Below are positions 41,838 through 51,929 of a stretch of 64,000 nucleotides of DNA, piece after piece (positions within the stretch are counted from its first letter, which is position 1; each line of letters starts with the position of its first letter). Origin of the DNA: Prorocentrum cordatum (lineage: Eukaryota; Sar; Dinophyceae; Prorocentrales; Prorocentraceae); contig CAUYUJ010020746.1 in the NCBI GenBank assembly GCA_963575745.1, positions 5,001 to 69,000 on the forward strand, in the 5' to 3' direction. The position numbers and the translations under genes are program-made. The notes under the pieces were generated by a model. The model had not been told where the DNA came from. It made no database searches and saw nothing but the letters and a program-made list of their open reading frames with translations.

Positions 41838-42279
41838 CTAAGTCTGGTACTGCTCCAGCGCCGACTCGAGCGCCACCGCTCCCTCCTGGCCGGGGCAGAA
41901 GCACACGAAACCGAAGCCTCGCGAGCGGCTCGTCGAGGGATCGATCATCACGACCGCGTCCGAGACGACGCCATAGGCCTCGAAGTGCTCCCGAAGCTCA
42001 GCGGCTGTGGCATTCTGCGGCAGGCCCCCCACGAACAGCTTGTTCGTGCCCGGAACGGCTCGCTTCACATCCACGGGGCGCCCACCGAGGGCGTGGCGCG
42101 TACGCAGCACGGCCGCAACCGCCGAGGCCTCCTCGAAGGTCACGTACCCGAAGCCCCGGGAGCGGCCGTCCGCCCACTGCAGGACGACGGCGTCGGCGAG
42201 GGCGCCGAAGCGCGCAAAGTGGAGCCTGAGGTCCTCAGTGGTCGTGTCGCTGGAGAGGCCTCCGATGAAGATCTTCCTC
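41838..42279 (-). CDS. Two-RRM RNA-binding protein (hnRNP A/Musashi-like), 5' end interrupted
   Basis: Cytoplasmic or nuclear RNA-binding protein with two RRM folds. RRM1 shows RNP2 KIFIGGL and RNP1 RGFGYVTF; RRM2 shows KLFVGGL and RGFGFVCF. The linker is RPVDVKRAVPGTN, close to hnRNP A, DAZAP1 and Musashi. The protein ends right after RRM2 (SALEQYQT-stop), shorter than most family members. The frame stays open upstream to an ATG at 42356, but those residues come from MITE-G (42280-42451), so I start the gene-derived part at the MITE edge, three codons before KIFIGGL. Removing the MITE with one copy of its target duplication restores an open frame (LLLPRKIFIGGL). The MITE is therefore either an intron or a disruption. 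Confidence 0.8.
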
Positions 42280-42451
42280 TCGGGGATGGACAGACCCCCC
42301 TTCAGTAAAACGTGGTTTAGTGAAAACGACCTAAGGCCCAAACTTGGCGGGCGCAAGCCTGGAAAATAACGGCCACGGCGCCCTCTCGAGAACCGAAAAC
42401 GGACAATTCACTAATCGACGTGTCATTGTTGGGGGTTCTGTCCACCCCCGA
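42280..42451. mobile_element. MITE-G copy 1 (172 bp) at the 5' edge of the RRM gene
   Basis: TIRs TCGGGGATGGACAGACCCCC and inverse of TCGGGGGTGGACAGAACCCC. Flanked by a 5-bp target duplication TCCTC (42275-42279 and 42452-42456). About 95% identical over its length to copy 2 at 52201, so transposition was fairly recent. Confidence 0.88.
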
Positions 42452-42471
42452 TCCTCGGGAGAAGCAGGTGT

Positions 42472-42690
42472 TTCTTTCTATTCGGCGTCTCGGCACTGGG
42501 CGGAAAGGGGGGAGCGGGGGGGGGGATCCGGCTCCAGACCTCTGCTTAGTGCGACTGTTTGCAGCAGTGCGTCCACCAGGGGGGAGGCCCCGCCTGCTTG
42601 AGACAGGCGCCAAAAGACAGCCAAGATCTACTCCCCATGGTGAGGGGAGGGGGTGATGGGGGCCCGCCCCGATCGGCAAAGCAATGAATA
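42472..42690 (+). repeat. Dispersed repeat R1, copy 2
   Basis: TATTCGGCGTCTCGGCACTG, GGCGGAAAGGGGGG, CTGCTTAGTGCGACTGTTTG and GCAGCAGTGCGTCC, continuing to GATCGGCAAAGCAATG. Longest match is with copy 3 at 54121. Confidence 0.7.
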
Positions 42691-43048
42691 AAAAACGATC
42701 ACAAGAAACAGAGGACGAAAAAGAAACCATGAGAGAGAGGGAGCGGAGCGGTCTTACAGCATGTCTGGGTGCGTGGCTGAAGTGCGGTTCTGCGGGGCGG
42801 ATTAGTGTTGTTCTTGTTGCTGCTGCTGCTGCTGGTGCGTTTGTTGTCCTAGCACCCCCTGCGACCCCCACACGACCCAACCGCGACCCACCCCGCGACC
42901 GCCCCCCCCCACCCCCGACCCGCCCGCGCCCCACCCGCGACCCATCCCGCGCCCGCTACCCCACTTTTATCCGCATTTGCGGGGTGCCAGAGAGCTGTCT
43001 GGATATGAACTTTCGGAGGTCCGGGCCGAATTCTTGGATCGACGCGGG
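42691..43048. other. Spacer; truncated MITE-A-like arm at 43005-43046
   Basis: A CCCCACCCGCGACCC-type degenerate tract lies at 42850-42950. GGATATGAACTTTCGGAGGT then CCGGGCCGAATTCTTGGATC resembles one MITE-A arm without a partner. No gene. Confidence 0.4.
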
Positions 43049-43515
43049 GCCCCCGAGGCGCGCACCTGTAGTTACCCCTGACTGCCCCCCGCCCTGCCGA
43101 TTCGGGAGGGTTATCAACGCCCGAGCTATCCAGGAGAACTGCGGTCCATGGCAGCTCCAGTTTGGGCCCCCGAGGCGAGAACCTGTAGTTACCCCTGACC
43201 GCCCCCAGCCCGAATGGTTCGGGAGGGTTGGACGCCCGAGCTATCCAGGAGAACTGCGGTCCAGGGCAACTCCGGTTTGGGCCCCCGAGGCGCGACACTG
43301 TCGCTACCCCTGACCGCCCCCAGGCCTGATGATTCGGGTGGGATATCAACGCCCGAGCTCTCCGGGAGAACTGCGGTCTGGGGTATAACTCCGGTTTGGA
43401 CCCCCGAAGCGCGACGCTGTCGTTACCCCTGACCGCCCCCAGAGGGCGATCAACGCCCGAGCTCTCCGGGAGAACTGCGGTCGAGGGGGTAACTCCGGTT
43501 TGGGCCCCCGAGGCG
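43049..43515. repeat. ~115-bp tandem repeat, four units plus a fifth start
   Basis: Unit starts GGGCCCCCGAGGCG, at 43049, 43167, 43280, 43397 and 43500. Other landmarks: GTTACCCCTGACCGCCCCC, ATCAACGCCCGAGCT and GGGAGAACTGCGGTC. A fragment recurs at 50995-51035. Confidence 0.88.
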
Positions 43516-43575
43516 GACACCGGAGGAGGGGGAGGGGGAGGAGGAGGAGGAGGAGGAGGAGGAGGAGGAGGAGGG
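43516..43575. repeat. GGA microsatellite
   Basis: (GGA)n replacing the rest of the fifth unit of the tandem repeat. Confidence 0.9.
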
Positions 43576-43825
43576 TTTTTTCTTCTGCGAGCCAGTGGGC
43601 AGGACCGAGGGCGGCGACAGTTCGCCGACTCGCGCACAAAGCGTGCGCCGTTGAGGCCATGCACGGTGACCAACTTGTTAGGCCACGCACAGCCCAAACG
43701 AAAACACAAAAATCCACGCCCGTCGGCATAGCGAGCGGGGCCTTGCCCGCGGATGGGGCAAGGGGTGTGGACCTGCCGCGGGCCTGCTCCCACGTCAAGA
43801 GCGAACGAAGGCAGCCTAAACAATG

Positions 43826-44195
43826 AGGCGTGCCACGCACACGCGACAGAGATGTTGGGGCCCTGAACCTAAGCTCAAGGGCCGCAGCAACATCGGACAA
43901 GCAACTGTCGGGATGAAGTCATCCCCGTGCTCGGAAATAGAAGACGCGCACCCTCGGTGTGCATGCTCCTTCCCCCAGAACTGGGGTGCCTGACACGCGT
44001 GCACGAAGACGCGTGCCACACACGAGCGACAGTAGATGTTAGGGCCCTGAACCAAAGCTCAAGGGCCTCAGCAACACCAAAGAGCAACTGTCGGGACGGA
44101 GTCGTCCCCGTGCTCGAGACTGGAAGCCGCGCACCCAGGTTTGCATGCTCCTTCCCCCAGATGTGGGGTGCCTGACACGCGTGCACGACGAGCGC
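43826..44195. repeat. Two ~185-bp direct repeats
   Basis: Units at about 43826-44010 and 44011-44195. Shared blocks: GGGCCCTGAACC.AAGCTCAA, GCAACTGTCGGGA, GTCCCCGTGCTCG, TGCATGCTCCTTCCCCCAGA and TGCCTGACACGCGTGCACGA. Confidence 0.88.
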
Positions 44196-44246
44196 ACGCA
44201 CCACGAGAACGTACGCCAACGAACAGGATAAGATTCGACCCACCAC

Positions 44247-44540
44247 ACAAGGACGACGAGCCCAAGGTCCCTGGTGCAGCCAGCGCCAGGACGACCATCA
44301 GGCTCGTCCCAGATGTGGGGTATAGCACGGATGCCTGCCAAAAGGGTCAGTCGCATCGGGCCGTGCTGAGCATAAACGGAAAAGGCGAACCCTCGCCACT
44401 GGGAAGAATCGACCACCCACACAAGGACGACGAGGCCAGAACCCCTGGTGCAGGAAGCGCCAGGACGGCTACAAGACTCGCCCCAGATGTGGGGTAAGCA
44501 CGGATGCCTGCCAAAAGGGTCAGTCGCATCGGGCCGTGCA
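44247..44540. repeat. Two ~170-bp direct repeats
   Basis: Units at about 44247-44367 and 44416-44540. Shared blocks: CACACAAGGACGACGAG, GCGCCAGGACG, CCCAGATGTGGGGTA and CACGGATGCCTGCCAAAAGG then GTCAGTCGCATCGGGCCGTG. The array abuts the LINE-2 3' end. Confidence 0.85.
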
Positions 44541-44591
44541 ATAAAGTGACAAATGACAGGCGTACTTGCGCCTCAAGATCAAGCTAGACTG

Positions 44592-45500
44592 TCAAACTGT
44601 GTCGGGCTGTGGGTTACTCCCGCGCGCCCTTTCCCGAGCCTGGATGCGCGCCAGGACCGCCAGCATCCCAGGCGTCTGAACCAATCCCTCCATCCCGAAA
44701 GCAGGTCTTGTGACCTCTGGGGGAGGCGGAGCGGTGGCCGCGTAGCAAAGATAGTTCACTCCCCTTCGAGAAGTGGCCGAAACACGATCATCCTCGTTTC
44801 TATAGTGAGGGTGGAGGCCAGCCATGATCCTAGGGAGGGTCGTCTTAGCCCCTGGAAGCCTCTTGCCGATACATTCTTGACCGAGCTTGAAGCAGCGTCG
44901 GGACGTATACGCCCCGCACGCGGTGCAAAACATCATGCTAGAAACTTTACGCTTGCGCGTGACGAACGTGTGCGCAAGGGTGTGCCCTTTAGTGAAGTCG
45001 AGGACCCCTTTCCATGTGCTATTCGGCCCTCGGCAGCCCAGTTCAGGCCGACTGTCAGGGTCGCCACTAAAAAGCAGGCAACGCAAACATCTGGCACTGC
45101 CCCCGTCGAGTTTTTCCCAATGGTGCCAGCCTCCAGTCCGTAAAAACTTACATCTCGGTCCAGACTGAGGCCGTTCGAATTGCTCGACGGGGAAAACGCA
45201 CAAAACTTTGGCCATGACCTTGGCCGCGAACACTAATTTATCTATATCATCGCTAACTTCTTGGTACTCCGCGGGAGAGGCCTGAGGGTGGAGGAGGAGG
45301 GTTTGCTTGGCTAAAGCATCAGCGGCTTGGTTACCTATAGCGATCCTTCTCTCAGGCCCTGGGAGGCTATCGATGACCGCTTGAGAGCGGTGGGCAGGCG
45401 TGTGAATGACTCTGTACTCATGGCCCTGCTTCTCGTGCAGAGACGCCCCACGTCGCATTCCCGCATAGCGGTGTCTACTCGAGATCTGAAGCTGCACAGG
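44592..45500 (-). pseudogene. LINE-2 RNase H C-terminal part and tail
   Basis: Contains YRVIHTPAHRSQAVIDSLPG then PERRIAIGNQAADALAKQ, the His and final Asp (GN-x-x-AD) motifs of RNase H. The following 240 residues include CLRCLLFSG and FCTACGAYTSRRCFKLGQEC, Cys pairs of the type seen at the end of several dinoflagellate and algal LINEs. The frame ends at 44592 (SNPQPDTV). The N-terminal half of RNase H is in another frame upstream. Confidence 0.7.
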
Positions 45501-45504
45501 AGTG

Positions 45505-46161
45505 TTACAACTTAGTAACGGTGGCACTGTTCGAGTAACGATCCCCGCTACGCTCAACAAACAAAGGGACCAGTGCCATGGCCTGGTGTTCGGCCGCCTG
45601 CGGGGTCTGCTGGAGCACGTCCAGCACCGTTCCTTGAGCATAAGCAACAATTGACCCTGTCAGGTCCAAAAAGACCCAAGCGTAGGCGGCCCGAGACAAC
45701 TCCCTCACAACATGGCGAGCACAAGAACCGTCCATACAAATGTCCAGGCCCTGGAGGCCAATGGAATCCCAAACAATTTCCTGCCCCTCGGGGTTGAACA
45801 ACTTCGGGTTGGGGTCGTTACTAGGGGGGGGGGAAGCTTCGACCCAGGATGGTCCATCTTGAGCTCGTCCCAGAAGCAGCGATCCGTGCTCTCGGTCGCC
45901 TCCAGCAACCATTCGGGTGATCGACAGCCGCATCTCTTCGAGCCTGGACAGCTTCGTGGTGTCGGCATTCCCAAACGCGGTGCCTGATTCCATCAGGTTC
46001 GCCACAGAGTGAGCACCTGCCGTCACTGACGTAACCTGCAGCTCTGGCTCTGGCCCTGGTCCAGAGCCCCTCGCAAAAAAACAGTGGTGACAATGCATCT
46101 TTCCCTCGGGGCCAACTTTTTGGACTCGGGGCACAACAAACGGGCCAGGGGTTCGGTACAC
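45505..46161 (-). pseudogene. LINE-2 RNase H N-terminal part
   Basis: DICMDGSCARHV supplies the first Asp and AEHQAMALV the Glu of RNase H. The third acidic motif is lost at the frame break (DRYSNSATVTKL-stop). Upstream in an overlapping frame (near 46060-45960) is CSLCGEPDGIRHRVWEC, a C-x2-C-x7-H-x4-C knuckle that usually lies between RT and RNase H. Confidence 0.72.
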
Positions 46162-47831
46162 ACGCGCGTCCCGTTGAAGGGCGGCAAAATCCTCGCCAAA
46201 ACTCTCTCATGGTGTCTTTGTGTGCCGAACTGCAGCAACTGACCTATGAGAGCAGGCGAGTTATACCCAAGGTGCACGACGCTTTCAGCGTCGTCCAGCC
46301 ACGTCAAGGCAGACACACTGCGCCACCCGGTACGATTTAACGACAGATGCATTCTCTGGATGGGCCCTCGTGAACTCTTCCACGTGACCCCTTCATCCAT
46401 GGGAACAGCACCCCACATCTGACACATTTCCTTAACGTTATAGTACGAGGAGGAGGGGGAGGTGAGGGCAGCCCAAACGATGTGCGCCCAGTGCAACGCT
46501 GGCGCCACTCCCGCTCTCCAAACAGGGTCCCCCATGAGCGCTAACTTAGCATGAAACGACACCCCGCGGTGATAAGGGGGTTTGTAGGTCAACATGACTC
46601 TTTGAGCTTCCTGAAGCTCGGTGTCGTTAAGCCCGCCGACGGCCGCCCCAAACGTAGCAGCAGGGGAAACACCCGCAACGTAAATCTTGTCAATCCGTCC
46701 CTTCTGGCGAGGCAAGCGGCCACGGTACCTTTTCAAAATCTTGTGCCGAGCGCGCATATGCCTGAGACGCTGCCGACGTTTCCACCCCGCGTTTTTGGCT
46801 CCCCGACGCTGTCCTGTGGCCAGGCCCGCGCCCAGCACCACCGCACTATTGGTGACCGTGCCCGCCATGCCACCGAGCAGCTTGCCAAGCTTACGTGCAA
46901 GAGGCAACGGGCTAGCGAATGTGGTAAGCTTGTCCGCCTGCAGCTGCACCTTCAAATAATCACGAAAGGTAATGTACATGGCCGCTGCAGCCTTGCACAT
47001 TCGGTCGAGAAGCTCGGTCTCCGACTCACCTTCCGTAGTGAGGGAGTCGTCGTCAACATAGCTGCTCAAAGGGACCAGCGGGTGCTCCAAAGCGAACTGG
47101 TCGAAAGCCTCTATGCTATACACCTTAACAAACAAATCATTGAATATGTCACCCGCTGGCAACCCCGACTGGGCAAAAACAGGGGCGTCGGCGCACTGGG
47201 CGCCCAGTCTCAGGAGCCTGGGTCCTCGCCAGAAATTGTACGTCGTTTTGACAATCACAGGGTTAAAACCGTGGACCAACGCGCGCTTCTTCGACAAATC
47301 CAAGTCGAAACTCTCATAGTATTTGGTCCCATCCCAAATCACCCCAACCGTTTGCTTGCCAGAATGCGCCGCCACCTCGGCCCTGGCAGCCTGATGCCAC
47401 ACCGCATCTTCCGCACTACGACCAGAACCGAAAGCCCAGAAACGGCGGGGATATTTGTCGCTAAAGCTGAGAAGCTCAGGTCTTCTCAATCTCTCCCAAA
47501 CGCGAACAGGCCCAGCACACAGCAAGATAGGCCGAAGCCCACCTTTCGGTTTTTCGAGCAGGGGGAAGAGCATCCAAAACAGTTGCTTGGGAAAGAGGCC
47601 AAGGCTTTCCACAGCTTGGCACAGCGCCGACAAAGTTTCAAGAGCCGCGTCCGACACCAGCGACAAGTGACGAGGATGCACTCCATCTAACGATTGGGCC
47701 GTGAGGGGAGAAAAACTAGCACTGGCACTGCGAATAGCTTCAGGCGAGGCCCTAGGAAGGTGCATGCGGTCGGGGACATCAACGAGCGCAGGCCTGTCAG
47801 AAGCATGCCAAAAAACCAGAGAGCGTATCAC
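46023..47831 (-). CDS. LINE-2 reverse transcriptase, 602-codon open frame
   Basis: RT domain in one long open frame. Motifs in order: SFSPLTAQSLDGVHPRHLSL (start of fold), GGLRPILL, WDGTKYYESFDLDLSKKRAL (first Asp; reads D-G-T-K-Y-Y-E-S-F-D), SGLPAGDIFNDLF, and SYVDDDSL, the intact catalytic YxDD. Thumb and connection follow (KLGKLLGGMAGTVTNSAVVL). Frame breaks at both ends separate it from endonuclease and RNase H, but the RT core itself has no stop. Targets its own RNA for reverse transcription at a nicked chromosomal site. Confidence 0.82.
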   Translation of the reverse strand: MIRSLVFWHASDRPALVDVPDRMHLPRASPEAIRSASASFSPLTAQSLDGVHPRHLSLVSDAALETLSALCQAVESLGLFPKQLFWMLFPLLEKPKGGLRPILLCAGPVRVWERLRRPELLSFSDKYPRRFWAFGSGRSAEDAVWHQAARAEVAAHSGKQTVGVIWDGTKYYESFDLDLSKKRALVHGFNPVIVKTTYNFWRGPRLLRLGAQCADAPVFAQSGLPAGDIFNDLFVKVYSIEAFDQFALEHPLVPLSSYVDDDSLTTEGESETELLDRMCKAAAAMYITFRDYLKVQLQADKLTTFASPLPLARKLGKLLGGMAGTVTNSAVVLGAGLATGQRRGAKNAGWKRRQRLRHMRARHKILKRYRGRLPRQKGRIDKIYVAGVSPAATFGAAVGGLNDTELQEAQRVMLTYKPPYHRGVSFHAKLALMGDPVWRAGVAPALHWAHIVWAALTSPSSSYYNVKEMCQMWGAVPMDEGVTWKSSRGPIQRMHLSLNRTGWRSVSALTWLDDAESVVHLGYNSPALIGQLLQFGTQRHHERVLARILPPFNGTRVCTEPLARLLCPESKKLAPRERCIVTTVFLRGALDQGQSQSCRLRQ

Positions 47832-48225
47832 GCTCAGCCCTCAGCAACGCCTGAGGATCACTACTAAACTGTCCTGGGGCCGACTCGACAACCGTGGGGA
47901 TCCATTTCTGTTTCAACTTAGTGAGTCTACGCATGGCCCTGGCACCCCCTTTCAACGCCTTCTCCTGCCATTCATCCCAAGAGTCCTGCTTGGCCTTCCC
48001 GAGGCCCCTCTGCGCTGCTACGCGGTCGCCCTCCCACGAGTCGAGGTACTCGCGCAGCTCTTGCACCCATCTCTCGAGCGAGGACGGAGGCCATTGCCGC
48101 AAGAGAGTCCTAGCCGACTGGACCGTCGCGTCCAGCCTTGCCGACAAGCCCTCACCAGGGCACGGTTCGTTTAAAAGTTGTTGCACCTGCTGTGCGGTGT
48201 CGTTCGCCAAGCTCTCGCCACGCAC
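47797..48225 (-). pseudogene. LINE-2 linker between endonuclease and RT
   Basis: Helical sequence including SLERWVQELREYLDSWEGDR and WDEWQEKALKGGARAMRRLT, ending ALLRAERDTLSGFLACF. Colinear with neighbouring parts but in a different frame. Confidence 0.55.
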
Positions 48226-48254
48226 AGTGTCCGTCGAAGAGTCTTGCGCGGCCG

Positions 48255-49350
48255 TCAGCAGCCGATTCGCCGCTCCAAGAGTCTCTGAAACATGCTGCGA
48301 TAACCAAACCCACCCGTGGTTAACCAGCTCGGCGCAAGCACTTTAGGGGTGGAAAAGATGGGAGCCCAAACAGCTTTAGTGGCCACGCCTTTGAGACCTT
48401 TATCCTTAATCGGCGCCCCCAAGAAACTTTCGAGCTCAAGCTCGAAGCAATTAGAAAACGACTGCCACGCCTTGGCGAGGAGTTCCCAGGCGAATCCAAC
48501 GGGGCTCTCGAGGGCAGCTCGCGCCGCGGTTTCGGCCATATCCCTGGGGGTGCTCCAATCCTGTGGCTGAGGCTGCGGCCCGTAAGGAAGCTCGACGGGA
48601 AGCTTCTGATGACAACGATAAACAAGCTGATACAGGCGCGTGGCCTGATCTTTGAGCTGTAATCTCACTGGATGGTGCGGTCGAGAGCTCCAACTGCGAT
48701 CACACTCGACCTTGCTCACGGCTCGGGAGAAGGTCGCACTGCACAGAAAGAAATCAATAGTGCTAAGAGCATTGGCACTGACACACGTCTTACCAGGAGG
48801 AACAAAAAGCAACGAGCCGAGACGTCTCGACAGACCTGACATTTCAACCAGGGCAGGGTCCAAATTCCAGTCCCCGCCGACGACAAAAAGCTTGTCATGC
48901 TCTAAAGTTCGTCCGATGGCTTTCAGATAAGACACGTTCCGATCACACATGCCCGTGCCGCTCTTCAGGTACACACAAACAACGGACAGAGGGGGTCACT
49001 GGGGTATATCCACGATCACTTTGATGATTCGAGATGGCACAATGACGCCACCGCCGAAAGGCCATCTTAGGCCGATGCGGGCCCGCACCAGAATCGCCAC
49101 CCCCCATTTAGGCCTACCTTTGGCCCCGAACGTCGACGGGGAAGCCAGCATTTTCCACCCCAGCTTCCCCACAGCCGCGCATTTCTCCCCAAAGGTGTCC
49201 TCCGTGAAACCAACCTCTTGGGCCAGAAAAATGAGGGCCGAACTGACGGCCAACCTGTCCCTCAGGGTCCCCCAAGAGTTGCCGTTATAGGACTCAACCA
49301 CTTCACCATAGCCAGGCGAGCCCTCACAGTCGGGGTCGAGGCGAGGAGGA
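48255..49350 (-). pseudogene. LINE-2 endonuclease (frameshifted)
   Basis: The N-terminal part reads SALIFLAQEVGF (Gln-Glu motif) and WGVAILVR up to a stop near 48996. After a frame break it continues with KLFVVGGDWNLDPALVE (GGDWN, Asp-x-Asn motif) and STIDFFLCS. The final SDH motif is replaced by RPHHPVRL, keeping His but not the Asp. Order and spacing match APE-like LINE endonucleases. Confidence 0.75.
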
Positions 49351-49419
49351 GCGGGGGGAGGCTGGACCGTGCCTGTGCTTGACAAGCGAAAACCACAGCA
49401 CCTAGGTAAAAGCGGTGGG

Positions 49420-50682
49420 TTACCCCAAGCGCTGTCGCTTGGCCAACAAATCTGCAAGCTGCGCGTGGAAATTGCGCTTGCCCACACGCTGCGCTGCCCA
49501 GAAGAGCGCGTCCATCTCCTGGTCCAGCTCGGAATCTGGCGGTACTTCTTGATGCATGCCTCCGAGGTCGCCTCCTCCTCCAGCTGCTGCTGTGTTGCCA
49601 GCTGCGGCTGTCGGTGTACTTGGCGCAGCTGGAGGCGTGCACGTTCCATCATGGGTGGTCGCGGCCGGTGGTGTGCCGCTGGCGGTAGCTGCGTCACGTG
49701 CCGCTGCAGGTGCCTCGCTCCGCTGGCCCATCCGAACATCACCGTCTTGATCAGAGGGCGAAGTCGCAGCCCGAGAGCTGCTCTGCTTCGCCTTGGCCTT
49801 CCTCGCGAGGGCCTCCTGGTAGAGCTTGAAATGGGAAGACTGGGAGAGCGCCTCGAGCTGAGCTTGCTCCTCGTCGTTCTCCGCCAAATCCTGCATATCG
49901 AGTCCAACGTCTTTCTGGGCCACAGAGGAAGGTAGCGTCGCCACAAGCTCACCTCGTAGTTGCTCCACCTCTTTTGACGCCAGCAGGTGTTGGGACTGTA
50001 GGCTGTCCAATTTCTCTTGAGCCAATCGAAGCACATCGATCTGTTCGGAAACCTGAGTCGACATCTTCTCAACCTTGGCCTCAGCCCGCTGCAAACGATG
50101 TCCGATGTTAGTGTGGACCGTAAGCTCAGGCTTGAGGCTCGATAACTGCTTGCGCGCTTCGGACAACTGTGCGTCCAGAACTGCCTTGGCCTCGTCACAA
50201 TTGGGCACCTTCTCCACTGCGGTGCGTGCCTGTTCCAGCTGCTTAATATTGTCTCGAATCGCATGTTCTTTACGTTCACTCTCACTCTGTTCTGGTGGAG
50301 CACCTGTGCTGACGGACCCGCCAGCGTTGTTAGTACTGCCACCAGTGCCACTCCCGACCAACTCATCATACTTCTTCTGTAGTTCGGCAAGCTGCTTCGA
50401 GAGCTTCGCCGATGTGATACTGCCTGAGCGGGCCCCGAGCAACTGACGAGACTGGAGGCCACCAGCAGGACCACGTTGAGCACGTTTTGCATTCCCACGG
50501 GCTGCCTTGGCCACCGCCGCGGGGGCGGGTTTGCCGCAGCGGCAAACCAGGCGCGATGCCCAGTTTGACGAGAGCCCACAGGAACAAGGCCAGAATGGAG
50601 TGCGCGGACCTGGCAAGACGTCGACGCCATCTGCCATGGGGCGCTCCTCTGGCACGGATAGGGAAGCCTCAAGGAGGCGCAA
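49420..50682 (-). CDS. LINE-2 ORF1 protein, 420 aa
   Basis: RNA-binding ORF1 protein, intact frame. Start ATG at 50682, with a second ATG 15 codons on (MADGVDVLPGPRTPFWPCSC). Near residues 31-50, CSCGLSSNWASRLVCRCG forms a C-x-C...C-x-C zinc ribbon-like motif. Residues about 90-260 are heptad-rich coiled coil (LSKQLAELQKKYDELVG; AEAKVEKMSTQVSEQIDVLR; EKLDSLQSQHLLASKEVEQL). The Ala/Pro/Thr-rich segment about 310-375 is disordered, and the tail WAAQRVGKRNFHAQLADLLA is helical. Architecture parallels LINE-1 ORF1 (zinc motif plus coiled coil) without sequence similarity. Confidence 0.8.
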   Translation of the reverse strand: MRLLEASLSVPEERPMADGVDVLPGPRTPFWPCSCGLSSNWASRLVCRCGKPAPAAVAKAARGNAKRAQRGPAGGLQSRQLLGARSGSITSAKLSKQLAELQKKYDELVGSGTGGSTNNAGGSVSTGAPPEQSESERKEHAIRDNIKQLEQARTAVEKVPNCDEAKAVLDAQLSEARKQLSSLKPELTVHTNIGHRLQRAEAKVEKMSTQVSEQIDVLRLAQEKLDSLQSQHLLASKEVEQLRGELVATLPSSVAQKDVGLDMQDLAENDEEQAQLEALSQSSHFKLYQEALARKAKAKQSSSRAATSPSDQDGDVRMGQRSEAPAAARDAATASGTPPAATTHDGTCTPPAAPSTPTAAAGNTAAAGGGGDLGGMHQEVPPDSELDQEMDALFWAAQRVGKRNFHAQLADLLAKRQRLG

Positions 50683-50767
50683 TCACTCTGTTGCCACAAT
50701 GACTCGCAGCAGCGGCTGCCGCTCTGAAGACTGCTGCTGCAAGCCCAAAAACTTGGGCCAGAACGGC

Positions 50768-50996
50768 TGAGGAGGAGGAGGGGGAGGAGGAGGAGGAGGA
50801 GGAGGAGGAGGAGGAGGAAGAGGAGGAGGAGGAGGAGGAGGAGGAGGGGAGGAGGGGGAGGGGGAGGGGGAGAGGAGGAGGGGAGGAGGAGGAGGAGAGG
50901 AGGAGGAGGAGGAGGAGGAGGAGGAGGAGGAGGAGGAGGAGGAGGGGGAGGGGGAGGAGGAGGGAGGAGGAGGAGGGGGAGGAGGGGGAGGAGGAG
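50768..50996. repeat. GGA microsatellite
   Basis: (GGA)n with GGGGGA interruptions, ending in a fragment of the 43049 tandem unit (GTTACCCCTGACCGCCCCCG). Confidence 0.93.
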
Positions 50997-51035
50997 TTAC
51001 CCCTGACCGCCCCCGGCCCTGAGGATTCGGTGCTC

Positions 51036-51929
51036 TGATCCTGGACTGGCACTGGTCCTCCCGTGCGGCGCCCTCCGTCGCCGCCGGCGCGCGCCGCCGG
51101 CGCGCGTCGCCGCAGGCACTCCGCCTCGCCCCGTCCCTGCCCGGCCTGCCCTTGGCGGCGTCGTCCTTCGGCGGCGAGCGAGGCGGGGAGGCGCGGAGGA
51201 GGAGACCTCCTCGGAGGGCGGCGGGACTTCTCGGAGGCCCCCTCGCGCCTCCCGAGGAGTGGTCTCGGTGCCTGCTGGGAAGGCTCTGGGGAAACTTCTC
51301 GGGAGGCCGGAGGACGGCCCAGAAGGGGGGGAAGGAGCGCTCCTGAAGTCCGGGGCGCGCAGACATGGATGAGCGATCCGTGGATTTTGAAGGGGAACTG
51401 GGACACACAAATAAATACACACAAATAAAAATATCCCCCATATTTTCCCATATTTTCTGGGTTTTTGTCTTCCCCCCCACTTCCCATATTTTCCCATATT
51501 TTCTGGGAATCGCCGATTAATTGTGTCTGTGTGTTTTTTCCCCTCCTGAGATTTGGCGCGCGGTCGCCAAATCCATGGATCTGGGGAGATGCCCTCCCCA
51601 AAATGCGGCCGGTGCCGCCTCGCTCGGCGGCGGAAATCCGCGATTTCCCATGGAAAAGGGACCCGTCGCCAATCCACGCCCCCTTGATCTATGTTTGCGA
51701 TCGCCTGGTGAAGGGAGGATATGAGAATTCTCACTTCCCCCCAGGGCCCCCCGCCGAATCCTGGTGCACGAACGCCTTCCTGTCCCGGGTGGGCGCCATA
51801 TGGCGCCTCGTGCGCGCGCGCAACAAGGGGAAACGCGGCGCGCGGCCAGCAGCACGCCCCCCGTGCCTGTCTAATCCCGACAGCCCCCGCTGGGCAAGAG
51901 TGGTTCCGAGAGCTCGTTCTGTTACGCTT
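51036..51929. other. Spacer; direct repeat CCCATATTTTCCCATATTTT at 51438 and 51482
   Basis: The 25-base block CCCATATTTTCCCATATTTT then CTGGG occurs twice about 44 bases apart. The remainder is GC-rich with spurious Arg/Pro frames. No gene recognised. Confidence 0.45.

Larger units (their letters stand above)
44560..50700 (-). mobile_element. LINE-2: second LINE type, with RNase H, decayed
   Basis: In transcription order on minus: ORF1 (50682-49420), endonuclease (about 49350-48255), linker (48225-47797), RT (47831-46023), zinc knuckle, RNase H (about 45790-45290) and C-terminal region to 44592. The coding parts sit in different frames, with breaks near 48990, 48250, 47820, 46050 and 45510, so the copy is not autonomous. 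It shares no obvious protein similarity with LINE-1 beyond domain order and belongs to another clade. Confidence 0.85.

Noticed and set aside
42849-43823. 324-codon minus frame over the 115-bp tandem repeat
   Set aside because: It tracks the tandem unit and the GGA tract (poly-Pro), with no conserved domain.
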